A DNA stretch of 64,000 nucleotides from Pseudomonas palmensis. GTDB taxonomy: Bacteria > Pseudomonadota > Gammaproteobacteria > Pseudomonadales > Pseudomonadaceae. Position 1 is the stretch's first letter. Each line of letters starts with the position of its first letter. The position numbers were made by a program, and so were the translations under genes. Below are positions 46,158-53,264 of the stretch, in pieces. The stretch is taken from positions 62,001-126,000 of the forward strand of contig NZ_JAFKEC010000004.1 of assembly GCF_017848315.1 (NCBI RefSeq), written 5' to 3'. Under the pieces are notes generated by a model that was not told the DNA's origin, did no database searches, and was given only the letters and a program-made list of their open reading frames with translations.

Positions 46158-46717
46158 ACCCCGTCATCAAGACCTTCCATCTTCCTCGGTGGAGCGATTC
46201 GTACGGGCTCTGGGCCCAGAAGATCCAGACCGAGCTGGGTGGTCGATAGAGTAGAAATGGCATTCTGTAGTCTCTTACTCACGTGCTCTGCTCTTCGCTC
46301 GTTTGAGTCGCGAAGGTAGTGTTCTTCAATCGACCGTATGTTCGCGTGGCAGCGGTCTTTGGCGGCGAGGCCTACTGCCTCATGGAATGCTTCAATTCCA
46401 AATTTCCCTTCATGGATAAGGGCGATGCTCCATTCCACAAGATTCGTTCCAAAAACGGAGGCTGCTGCAAATGCTTTCGCATCTTCAAGTTGCGTAAGCG
46501 CGATTTCTCGAATTTCCAGAGAGTTATCACAACCGGTAAACACTGCTTTCAGGGCTTCCATCAGGAGCCACGAGACCTCCATTTTGAAGTCACTGGCAAC
46601 TGCATGCTTCGTAGCCTCAGCTATCTGGGAGGCATCGTAGGTGTCTTTGTCCGCACGCTTTGCCAGTTCTTTCCATGGCTTTCGCAGCTTCAAGCTTCTA
46701 TGTGGCCCATCGCTCAT
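46148..46717 (-). CDS. Hypothetical protein, 189 residues, head of QueC operon
   Basis: I do not recognise this protein. It is soluble and helical (KHAVASDFKMEVSWLLMEALKAVFTG, REIALTQLEDAKAFAAASVFGTNLVEWSIALIHEG, CHANIRSIEEHYLRDSNERRAEHVSKRLQNAISTL), with a basic N-terminus and an acidic, proline-containing tail ending GLDDGVWL. A C-terminal glycine is absent, so it is not an obvious QueC modification target, but the exposed tail is worth noting. It is the first gene after the palindromic promoter and overlaps the QueC-like start by ten bases. Tight linkage suggests a partner or substrate of the QueC-like enzyme. Confidence 0.55.
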   Translation of the reverse strand: MSDGPHRSLKLRKPWKELAKRADKDTYDASQIAEATKHAVASDFKMEVSWLLMEALKAVFTGCDNSLEIREIALTQLEDAKAFAAASVFGTNLVEWSIALIHEGKFGIEAFHEAVGLAAKDRCHANIRSIEEHYLRDSNERRAEHVSKRLQNAISTLSTTQLGLDLLGPEPVRIAPPRKMEGLDDGVWL

Positions 46718-46744
46718 TTCGTCCAGCCCCCAGTGAATACCGGT

Positions 46745-46789
46745 TTTGACATTGTCAGATATTAGTACTAAAAATCTGACAATGTCAAA
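46745..46789. promoter_or_regulatory. Perfect 16-bp palindromic operator
   Basis: TTTGACATTGTCAGAT (46745-46760) and ATCTGACAATGTCAAA (46774-46789) are perfect inverted arms with a 13-base spacer, 28 bases before the first gene of the QueC/ImmA/PIN operon. It is the natural binding site for the XRE-ImmA regulator encoded in that operon. The promoter elements overlap both arms, so binding would block transcription. Confidence 0.8.
46759..46788 (-). promoter_or_regulatory. Sigma70-type promoter inside the palindrome
   Basis: On the minus strand TTGACA (46788-46783) is followed after 18 bases by TAATAT (46764-46759). The -35 box lies in one arm of the palindrome and the -10 box abuts the other arm. 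Transcription would start near 46752 and reach the ATG at 46717. Confidence 0.65.
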
Positions 46790-46877
46790 GGCACAATTGG
46801 AAACAAGGATGTGCCCGATGATTTCGGTTTCTCAATAGAGTAGAAGCTGATTTTCGTCAGCGCATAGGACATGCCAT

Positions 46878-47244
46878 TTATGCGCGGGCGGTACGGATGA
46901 GTCGGTAGCCTTCAATGCAAAACCAGTCTGAGTCTCTGAGCCCTTCGTACAGGGAAGTTTTCCAAGAGTTGGTGTCACGGGCGTATCGCGAACGAAATTG
47001 ACCATCAAGATGCTGGCGAACCCCATCGGGGCCTGAGCTAGCTCCGACCTCCTCAAGCGAATAAGAGATATCTGCCATTTCACTGGCAGCTTGTGCAGCG
47101 TAGAGCTCACCGAGGCCCATAACTCGAAAATGATGATGCACGCGTTTTGTGAGCACTTCCGTGTGTGTTAAATGCTGGCGCAGGGGGCTGAGAGTCACCG
47201 AATAGCGCCCGGCGCATCTCTTCTTCCGTCAATTCTGTATTCAT
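46878..47244 (-). pseudogene. Frameshifted hypothetical gene
   Basis: From the ATG at 47244 the frame reads MNTELTEEEMRRALFGDSQPPAPAF and then turns into non-protein sequence. The next frame carries HTEVLTKRVHHHFRVMGLGEL...SWKTSLYEGLRDSDWFCIEGYRLIRTARA to a stop at 46878. One surplus base near 47180 joins them into about 121 residues. The first segment (LTEEEMRRALFG) resembles openings of hypothetical proteins I associate with Pseudomonas mobile elements. Function unknown. Confidence 0.45.
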
Positions 47245-47777
47245 AACATTTCTCAGAAGGGCGTTATGTACAACCATGCAGATTCTATCAGCGTGGTCGG
47301 ACTCTGCATTATTCGTCGCTAGGTCAGACCTGAAGCGGTGCAGGGCCACCAGTCAACGTGGAGCGTCATCATCTGGCTGGCAGCTTCATTCGATGTATAG
47401 CTTATTGATACTGCATGCTTGTTTTATCACTGCTTCACATTTACGCTTTGTCCCGCCACGGTCAATCCCGTGGACGGGTGTCAGAACCTGAATTGTTCGA
47501 GGCGCATAGCGCCATAGCCAGCTATTAGGTGCTTACATAGGCTTAGCTGCTGCTTTTCTATGGCGGTCCGTGCGGGGCAGGCTTCGGCCTGGCCGGTTCC
47601 CTCGGACGCCGGTTTCTGACCCCCGTACGGTCCGCCACCCATTTCGTGTCAGAACGGCTGGGTGGACGGCTCCTTAACTGTCCGAGGAGATAAGGAAAAT
47701 GACCTGTCCCCCTTTTAAGCTCGTGCGCCACCCCGGTCAAATGATTCAAGCTGCAAACCATCTCGGAGGATTCCGCG
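47245..47777. other. Non-coding stretch with structured RNA candidate
   Basis: About 530 bases without a convincing gene. It contains the branched inverted repeat at 47562-47636, and TGTCAGAAC occurs twice (about 47479 and 47647) on both sides of it. AGGAGATAAGGAAAA near 47683 and GGAGG near 47764 show where translation signals for the next gene begin. Confidence 0.5.
47562..47636 (+). ncRNA. Candidate structured RNA, three-way junction
   Basis: GGCGGTCCGTGCGGGG (47562-47577) pairs with CCCCGTACGGTCCGCC (47621-47636) by 14 Watson-Crick pairs, one G-U pair and one U-U mismatch. The G-U pair exists only on the plus strand. Inside sit a perfect hairpin CAGGC-TTCG-GCCTG (47578-47591) with a UUCG tetraloop, and a second one with CCGG/CCGG and TCC/GGA stems (47593-47612). 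This is a compact three-way junction about 140 bases upstream of the next plus-strand gene: a leader element or a free RNA of the mobile element. Confidence 0.55.
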
Positions 47778-48314
47778 ATGTTTGATCTTTCGCTTCTCAT
47801 TGGCCTCCCCAAACCTAACAGCATCGATACTTCATCGCTTACCCCTGAAGATGCAGCGATTAAACTACGGCAGGCTGCAATACTTCGGCTTAATGGAGCA
47901 CAGAGCGTCCTGCTTCATTTTCCACAGGATGTTGAGCTGGCGGTAGAGCTGTTGGACGACGCGGCTGTGTTGTTCGACAAGGCGTTTCGATGTTTGTCCG
48001 GTATCCCAGCTCAGCGCGTTCATCAACAGGTTGGTGAGTACGTCTCTGTCCCTTCAGCTGAAGGCTGTCCTGGTCTTCGAACACCATGGGGCAATGAATT
48101 CCGCCCGATGATTGAGGACGGCGTTCGGTGCGCTGAGACCTGGCTCGATGGTTCATCATTGCCGCTGTGGTGGGCACTGGCGCAAAATCGAAAGCATCAT
48201 CGTCCAGGTGATCCCCAAGAAGCATTTGAAGCAGGTTTTCTGCTGCGGTTGCAGCAGACACTGATCATGCGACGTGAGGCCGTCACTTCTCAATCAACCC
48301 GCTTTGATGCCTGA
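47778..48314 (+). CDS. Hypothetical protein of integrative element, 178 residues
   Basis: I cannot name this family. The protein is soluble, mostly helical, with SSLTPEDAAIKLRQAAILRLNGAQSVLLHFPQDVELAVELLDDAAVLF and a conserved-looking Trp/Pro-rich part (GLRTPWGNEFRPMIEDGVRCAETWLDGSSLPLWWALAQ). GGAGG lies about 9 bases before the ATG. It follows the structured RNA and precedes a 1-kb non-coding region and the DUF3987/integrase cassette, so it is probably part of the same small integrative element. No catalytic motif is evident. Confidence 0.6.
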   Translation: MFDLSLLIGLPKPNSIDTSSLTPEDAAIKLRQAAILRLNGAQSVLLHFPQDVELAVELLDDAAVLFDKAFRCLSGIPAQRVHQQVGEYVSVPSAEGCPGLRTPWGNEFRPMIEDGVRCAETWLDGSSLPLWWALAQNRKHHRPGDPQEAFEAGFLLRLQQTLIMRREAVTSQSTRFDA

Positions 48315-48351
48315 GTCTGTAATTGACGTTTGAGATTTGCTTTTCCCGCCA

Positions 48352-48395
48352 AACCCTCCGATCAAGCGATCTTTGATCGCGCCGATCGGAGGGTT
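48352..48395. terminator. Nested hairpin after the 178-residue gene
   Basis: AACCCTCCGATC (48352-48363) pairs perfectly with GATCGGAGGGTT (48384-48395), and between them GCGATC-TTT-GATCGC pairs again. It lies 38 bases past the stop codon. A terminator is the plain reading, though no T-run follows. Confidence 0.5.
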
Positions 48396-48554
48396 CACTC
48401 GCTTTTCTCGAAGCTGCGGCGTTCCACCCTCCCATTTTCAATTTGACGAACGCCACACTTGCTTTCCCACGTCAGTAATTCCCTGCAACCTTTATCAAGC
48501 GCAGCGCCATTTCAGTGTATGTGCGGATCTTTTCGTTGGGCATGGATGTAGGAG

Positions 48555-48633
48555 TGGCGACAGCGGCGACGCTGGCGACAACCCACGTAGAACGTGGCCT
48601 GGAGCATGGCGACAATACTGGCGACAGTCGCCA
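48555..48633. repeat. Iteron-like TGGCGACA octamers
   Basis: Exact copies of TGGCGACA lie at 48555, 48573, 48607 and 48619, with a near copy at 48564. The last copy is part of a perfect palindrome TGGCGACAGTCGCCA (48619-48633). The reverse complement recurs at 50842-50924. Spacing is irregular (18, 34 and 12 bases), unlike classic plasmid iterons. Confidence 0.55.
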
Positions 48634-48923
48634 CTTTCTGAGCACTTCGGCAGTGACGCTTGACCGCTTTTTCGAGTGAGTATAAAAATTGGCGCACGGA
48701 TCGCTGTCGTTGACAGCACCTGCCCAGGTAGCCAGAACCTTTAAGGCTACGCCACTTGTGTGGTGGTTCTCCCGAAGTGCGATTAGCGTCCGGCGGCTCG
48801 CACGGTCACTCCACAAGAGTGATGGATGCCTACTCGACTGATCTGCCCACTGCGGCAGACGATGGACCTTCCTCGCTGCACTGCAGCAACCTCACCTCTC
48901 GACGCACCTCGCTGCGCCAGACT

Positions 48924-48958
48924 GCGCCCGTCTCTTTCTTCTGGAAAGAGACGGGCGC
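48924..48958. other. Perfect 15-bp hairpin
   Basis: GCGCCCGTCTCTTTC and GAAAGAGACGGGCGC are perfect arms around TTCTG. It is in the middle of the non-coding region, 420 bases before the DUF3987 gene. No gene ends nearby, so a terminator is less likely; a recombination, transfer or RNA element is possible. Confidence 0.6.
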
Positions 48959-49380
48959 TCGTACCACTGCTGCAAGCCACGTCGTACAAGGCATTGCCGC
49001 AACTCTCCTCGTGACAATCGGCCTGACAAATCCGATTCGTCGCCATCCGCAACGACACAGGCACCGGTGCCGCAGCCTATGGAAAAGCTGCACCTGACTG
49101 ACAGTCAGGCATGCCCCAGGCGTCGATGTTGTTGCCTTCTCCCACCCAGGATTTCCAGGTGCCGAACTCGTCAGTCGGCACAGCCTCCACCCGCCCGTAT
49201 CTTCGGATGCGTCTAAGGAGGCCAGATTCATGGGGTTATGCCCTTGCTCCCGGTCGTAAGGAGCCGTCGTTCCGCGTCAGTGAACACCTCACAGGCCGCA
49301 GGGGCCTTGATCCCTGATAACACTCAACAGCCGTGGCGGGACTACGTGAGGACAACCAGTAATGAACGAGGAGAGTGCCC

Positions 49381-50787
49381 ATGCAGCAGTTAGATCCAAA
49401 GCTTGAACTCCCACGGCCACCTCGACCGCTGATCGAGTCGAATCCCGTGGCCGAGCCTTATCCAGTCCAGGCATTGGGTGGAATTCTTGGACCTGCGGTG
49501 CAGCGCATGGCCGACGTCATCGGCGTGCCCCAGGCACTGGCCGCGCAATCAGTGTTGGCTGCCTCGGCGCTGGCCACTCAAGGTCATGCGGGCTTACAGC
49601 TCGACGGGAGAAATTATCCCCTGTCGCTGTACCTGATCACGGTGGCCGCGTCAGGTGATCGCAAGACCGCCGCAGACCGATGTGCATTGCTGCCGGCACG
49701 GCAATGGGAGCGTGAACAGTGGCAGCGCTATAGCGAACAACTTGCCCGGTACCGTGCCGCACAGCGACAGGCGGAGCGTATCAAGCCTGGCGATCCTGAG
49801 CCCGCAAACGGAATGTCGCTCGAAGCGGAGCCCTCAGCCCCTAGACTGATCACCACCGACCCGACTATCGAGGCCCTGATCAAGGGGCTCTGTCATGACC
49901 TGCCTAGCATGGGTCTGTTCTGTGATGAGGGTGGACAATTCCTCGGCAGCAGCACCATGAGTCGGGATAACCGTTTGAAAGCGGTCACGACCTTGTCGTC
50001 ACTCTGGGATGGCAGCCCGATAGATCGCGCGCGTTCCATGGTTGGTGAAAGCTTGCGAGCCTATGACCGACGCTTGAGCCTGCACCTGATGCTGCAACCG
50101 TATTTGGCCATGCAGTTACTCTGTGATCCGTTGCTGCAGGGGCAAGGCATTCTAGGGCGCTGCTTGATGACCTGGCCCACCAGTCTAGCCGGGCAACGTA
50201 GCTACCAGGCTGTCGACTTGTCCAAAGACGCTGCCCTCAAGCGCTATCATCATCGCCTTTCGGCTCTGTTTTATCAGCCTTGGTCACTTTCCGCTGACGG
50301 AGCCTTGCAGCTGTCAAAGCTGAGCCTCAGTCCGCTGGCGCGTCGTCGCTGGATTGATTTGCATGATGCTATCGAAGCTCAGCTGGGGGAGTTTGGCGAG
50401 CTGGCCAGCGTACGGCCCAGCGGATCAAAGGCCGCCGATAACCTGCTGCGCGTCGCCGGCATTCTTGCAGTTGTGGAGGAGAGCAGCGTCGTGGAGGTCG
50501 ACCATATCCAACGGGCCTCCGCTCTAGTCGGCTACTACCTCACCGAGATCCAGCGCCTGACTGAGCAGGAGCCAGTGTGTCGAGTAAAAGAGGAGGCAGA
50601 CCGGCTGCTGCGATGGCTACAGGTCAAAGATTGGAAGCGTTTCAGTATTCGGGAGCTGAACCGCAACGGTCCCCGTTTTGCCCGTAAGAGCAGTCGTCAT
50701 ACCGCCAAACTGTTGGTCGAGTTGATTGATCATCAGTGGCTCATTACCGACGGCCACACCTTCGAGGTGCGCCATGTTCAATCTTGA
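49381..50787 (+). CDS. DUF3987 family protein (YfjI-like)
   Basis: The 468-residue protein has the DUF3987 pattern: an N-terminal PP-rich lead, PAVQRMADVIGVPQALAAQSVLAASALATQGHAGLQLDG, then LITVAASGDRKTAAD with a Walker-A-like SGDRKT near residue 97, and later GLFCDEGGQFLGSSTMS where the acidic pair may serve as Walker B. It ends with a helical region. Proteins of this family occur on prophages and integrative elements and are thought to be related to primase/helicase ATPases. The ATG at 49381 has GAGGAG upstream. It overlaps the next gene by 14 bases and heads a four-gene cassette ending in a recombinase. Confidence 0.8.
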   Translation: MQQLDPKLELPRPPRPLIESNPVAEPYPVQALGGILGPAVQRMADVIGVPQALAAQSVLAASALATQGHAGLQLDGRNYPLSLYLITVAASGDRKTAADRCALLPARQWEREQWQRYSEQLARYRAAQRQAERIKPGDPEPANGMSLEAEPSAPRLITTDPTIEALIKGLCHDLPSMGLFCDEGGQFLGSSTMSRDNRLKAVTTLSSLWDGSPIDRARSMVGESLRAYDRRLSLHLMLQPYLAMQLLCDPLLQGQGILGRCLMTWPTSLAGQRSYQAVDLSKDAALKRYHHRLSALFYQPWSLSADGALQLSKLSLSPLARRRWIDLHDAIEAQLGEFGELASVRPSGSKAADNLLRVAGILAVVEESSVVEVDHIQRASALVGYYLTEIQRLTEQEPVCRVKEEADRLLRWLQVKDWKRFSIRELNRNGPRFARKSSRHTAKLLVELIDHQWLITDGHTFEVRHVQS

Positions 50788-51127
50788 TGAAGCGCTGCGC
50801 AACCATCTGGCTCAGCGCCAAAAGGAGCCGAAAGCGCGATTTGTCGCCGCTACTGTCGCCACTTTGTCGCCACGCTCAAAGCCAGGCAGGGCAAGGGGTG
50901 TCGCCACTGTCGCCGCTGTCGCCACCACCCGCAAAACTGTCACCTCGACGACAGCCATCATTCAGTTGTTGAAAGAGGAGGGCGCGCATCTCTACGTCGC
51001 CGACAACACGCTGTGTTTTCGCCCGACTGATTGGGCTCAGTTCGCCATCGTGAGTGCGAACTGGCGAGCCCTTTTGCATGATCTCGCGGCAGTCGATCAG
51101 GAGCAGGAAAATGGCTCGGGTCGGTAA
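50774..51127 (+). CDS. Small protein with Ala-Thr-Val repeat segment
   Basis: The 117-residue product starts inside the DUF3987 gene (MFNLDEALRNHLAQRQKEPKARF) and ends inside the integrase gene. The middle, VAATVATLSPRSKPGRARGVATVAAVATT, is low-complexity and is encoded by six copies of TGTCGCCA/G. The C-terminal 60 residues (TTAIIQLLKEEGAHLYVADNTLCFRPTDWAQF) look like a folded helix-strand domain. I do not know the family; position suggests a role in replication or recombination of the element. Confidence 0.65.
   Translation: MFNLDEALRNHLAQRQKEPKARFVAATVATLSPRSKPGRARGVATVAAVATTRKTVTSTTAIIQLLKEEGAHLYVADNTLCFRPTDWAQFAIVSANWRALLHDLAAVDQEQENGSGR
50842..50924 (+). repeat. TGTCGCCA/G octamers inside a coding sequence
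   Basis: Six copies lie at 50842, 50854, 50865, 50899, 50908 and 50917; four are TGTCGCCA and two TGTCGCCG. They are the reverse complement of the octamers at 48555-48633 and encode the Ala-Thr-Val segment. The same DNA word on both sides of the DUF3987 gene suggests a shared binding protein or insertion-prone repeat. Confidence 0.6.
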
Positions 51128-52091
51128 GCGAGCGGGGCGCAATTTCGGCTTCGGTCGCCAGCTTAGCTATGCTGGACCGCAAGCACTAAAAGACCTGTTT
51201 GGCGACGGTCATTTTGCTACCGTCAAAGCCCATAGTGATCGCTGGCAGGCATTCGTGAATTGGTGTCGATCCGAGGAAGGGCCGAGGCTGAATGATGCGC
51301 GACAGATCGACCGTGACATCCTCATGCGGTACGCCACTTATGTGAGGGAGCAGGTTGATCAGGGCAACATCGGCATTGCCACCGCGCAGAACCGCCTGTC
51401 CAGTGTGAACCGAACGATGGCCGCGCTGCGCGGTGATCAGTACGTCAAAATCCCGAGCCCGAGTAAGGCGCTTGGCTTGCAGCGCTCAAGCGTGCGTAGT
51501 GAGGCTCCGCAAGGCCAAGACCGTGCGCAGGTCGAGTTGATCGCGCGGGCGCTGTTAGATCGTCAGCAGGATAGGGTGAGTGCCATTGTGGTCCTCGCCC
51601 GGGATACTGGTATGCGCCTGCGTGAAGCGATCTTGGCGGACCTACCTCGGCTGCAACGAGAGGCAGAACGATTGGGCAAGATCAACATTCAGGATGGCAC
51701 CAAAGGTGGTCGGTCAGGGGCATCTGCACCGCGCTGGATTACGGTAACGGATCAAGTTCGCGATGCCCTGGATTGGGCCCGCGCGACCTCACCCAATGGC
51801 AGCCGGAATTTGTTGGCGCCCGACGAAAGCTACAAAGACTTTATGCGGGCAGTTGTGCGACCGGCACGGGACATCTTGCATGAGCATGGATTGAAAGGCT
51901 TTCATGAGCTGCGGGCGGCTTACGCCTGTGAGCGCTATGAGCAGATGACCGGCTTTCCTGCACCTCTAAATGGCGTTCGTGTTCATCGTGAAGATCGAGA
52001 GCTTGATCTGCGGGCGCGACAGCAGATCAGCCACGAGTTGGGGCATAACCGCATCGATGTGGTGAGTGCCTACATCGGAGGTCGGCGATGA
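51111..52091 (+). CDS. Tyrosine recombinase (Integrase_1-type)
   Basis: The 326-residue protein shows an N-terminal core-binding part (residues about 15-120) and the catalytic set of tyrosine recombinases: Arg in ARDTGMRLREA (about 170), Lys in IQDGTKGGRSG (about 200), HxxR in FHELRAAYACERY (about 265), and LGHNRIDVVSAYIGG with the nucleophile Tyr near 323. The ATG at 51111 has AGGAGCAGGAAA upstream. It overlaps both neighbours (17 bases before, four after), so the cassette DUF3987, small protein, recombinase, 89-residue protein is one translation-coupled unit. It differs clearly from the P4-type integrase at the right end and marks a separate element within the island. Confidence 0.85.
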   Translation: MARVGKRAGRNFGFGRQLSYAGPQALKDLFGDGHFATVKAHSDRWQAFVNWCRSEEGPRLNDARQIDRDILMRYATYVREQVDQGNIGIATAQNRLSSVNRTMAALRGDQYVKIPSPSKALGLQRSSVRSEAPQGQDRAQVELIARALLDRQQDRVSAIVVLARDTGMRLREAILADLPRLQREAERLGKINIQDGTKGGRSGASAPRWITVTDQVRDALDWARATSPNGSRNLLAPDESYKDFMRAVVRPARDILHEHGLKGFHELRAAYACERYEQMTGFPAPLNGVRVHREDRELDLRARQQISHELGHNRIDVVSAYIGGRR

Positions 52092-52357
52092 CGTTTGAGT
52101 TCGACATAGCGTTGTTTCTGAGTCCAGTGCTCAAAGGTGCACATGCCACGCAGCAGCGGCACATCAGGCAAGCAGAAAGGATGCACGAGATGATTCGTGA
52201 ACGCTGGGGTTGCGCGACTCCCTGGTCCTGGAGAGACAAGCACGTGAGATGGTTTCTGGAGCACTATTTGCGATGCTCAGCTCCAGCTACCATCTACTAC
52301 TACGAGTTAACAGCAGGGTTGATCCGCCGTAGAAAGGCAAAAATCGCGGTTGTCTGA
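52088..52357 (+). CDS. Small protein coupled to recombinase, 89 residues
   Basis: It starts in an ATGA overlap with the recombinase gene. The product is basic and aromatic-rich (RHIRQAERMHEMIRERWGCATPWSWRDKHVRWFLEHYLRCSAPATIYYYELTAGLIRRRKAK), mostly helical, with no membrane segment. A DNA-binding helper or directionality factor of the recombinase is a fair guess from position and charge. I do not recognise the family. Confidence 0.6.
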   Translation: MTFEFDIALFLSPVLKGAHATQQRHIRQAERMHEMIRERWGCATPWSWRDKHVRWFLEHYLRCSAPATIYYYELTAGLIRRRKAKIAVV

Positions 52358-52443
52358 TAGACCTTAAGCGTGAGCCCGTGAGGATGGAGTGCGCAGTATT
52401 CACTGGGTGTCGGGGTCGCTGTAATTAGCCCGGTATGGCACTT

Positions 52444-52553
52444 CGGACTTCATCTCTATCAACATGCGCCGCGCGACTTCGATTAGCTCCGGACGCTACC
52501 CACGCTCGTTCAGGATGGTGTTAGCCATGGAGCGGATGCCGTGACTGACCAAG
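52444..52553 (-). pseudogene. Relic of a P4-type integrase C-terminus
   Basis: About 110 bases match 59835-59945 of the intact integrase at roughly 83% identity. The reverse-strand translation contains LVSHGIRSMANTILNE, including the HxxR motif, but is broken by a stop and has no body on either side. It marks the end of an earlier, related element and forms the left border of the biosynthetic module. Confidence 0.75.
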
Positions 52554-52628
52554 AGGGGGCATATTTTTAAATAGGGGAACATCGTCCTTATCATCAGAAT
52601 AGGGTAGGTGATTTCTAAGGGCAGTTAT

Positions 52629-53243
52629 TCACCACAGGTTGATCGATATTTTCACCAGAAAGATTGAGCTCGCAGCGATCAATATGGCACCAAGAGTCCC
52701 ATTTGCTGGGCGTAAGTGTGGGCGCAACCGGTTTTTAGCGAGCAGGAAAACTCCAGAGGCAACCGCTAAAACCAGTCCTTTGAGCAGGCTATAGCTTAGT
52801 GAATATAGTAATGCGATCGTCAAATGGGACCTGTTTTCCCCGAGTAGCAAGGGAAACAGAAGGGAGAAAAATACCAAGGTCTTGGGATTGAGCAATCCCG
52901 CAAAAAAAGCCTCTAGCCAAGAACCGTGGAAACGGTTTGCCGTGTCAAGGCTATAGGGGCTTGGCCAATATGCATGCCTCAAAATCCTTATGCCGATGAT
53001 GAGAACGTAGCAGGCACCTGCTAACTGGATGCCTACGACGAGCAGGTTTGAAGCCGCAATCACTGCGCCCAGGCCATAAAGCAGAAGAGTGGCGGTGATC
53101 AATGTACCGCCGAGGTCGGCAAGCAGGCGTCGTACGGCAAACATCCAGCTGTAACGCAGACTGTTACGTACCACGAGGATCGTCGAGGGGCCGGGCGATA
53201 AAATTGGCAGCAGTGAAAGTCCGAGAAAATTGACCATGTCCAT
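52629..53243 (-). CDS. LysE-family amino acid exporter
   Basis: The 204-residue protein has five to six membrane helices and the family opening FLGLSLLPILSPGPSTILVVRNSLRYSW, with the conserved SPGPS motif in the first helix. Members (LysE/RhtB) expel amino acids and their analogues from the inner membrane. It is the last gene of the halogenase operon, 21 bases after the acyl-CoA dehydrogenase-like gene. In this setting it probably exports the operon's amino acid product, which serves delivery and self-protection. The specificity is inferred from the neighbours only. Confidence 0.85.
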   Translation of the reverse strand: MDMVNFLGLSLLPILSPGPSTILVVRNSLRYSWMFAVRRLLADLGGTLITATLLLYGLGAVIAASNLLVVGIQLAGACYVLIIGIRILRHAYWPSPYSLDTANRFHGSWLEAFFAGLLNPKTLVFFSLLFPLLLGENRSHLTIALLYSLSYSLLKGLVLAVASGVFLLAKNRLRPHLRPANGTLGAILIAASSIFLVKISINLW

Positions 53244-53264
53244 GGTGATTGCCTCTTTGGATAT

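Larger units (their letters stand above)
48315..49380. other. 1-kb non-coding region with iterons and hairpins
   Basis: No frame here looks protein-coding on either strand. Instead it holds a nested hairpin (48352-48395), four TGGCGACA octamers plus a palindromic copy (48555-48633), and a 15-bp perfect hairpin (48924-48958). Such density just upstream of a DUF3987 replication-type gene suggests an origin of replication or transfer, or a control region of the element. Confidence 0.5.

Noticed and set aside
46832..47110. 92-codon minus-strand frame overlapping the broken 121-residue gene
   Set aside because: Its content is low-quality and it lies in a shifted frame of the more protein-like reading.
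48545..48640. CRISPR array
   Set aside because: The repeated unit is only 8 bases with irregular spacing, and no cas gene is present; no other regular repeat-spacer pattern was seen.
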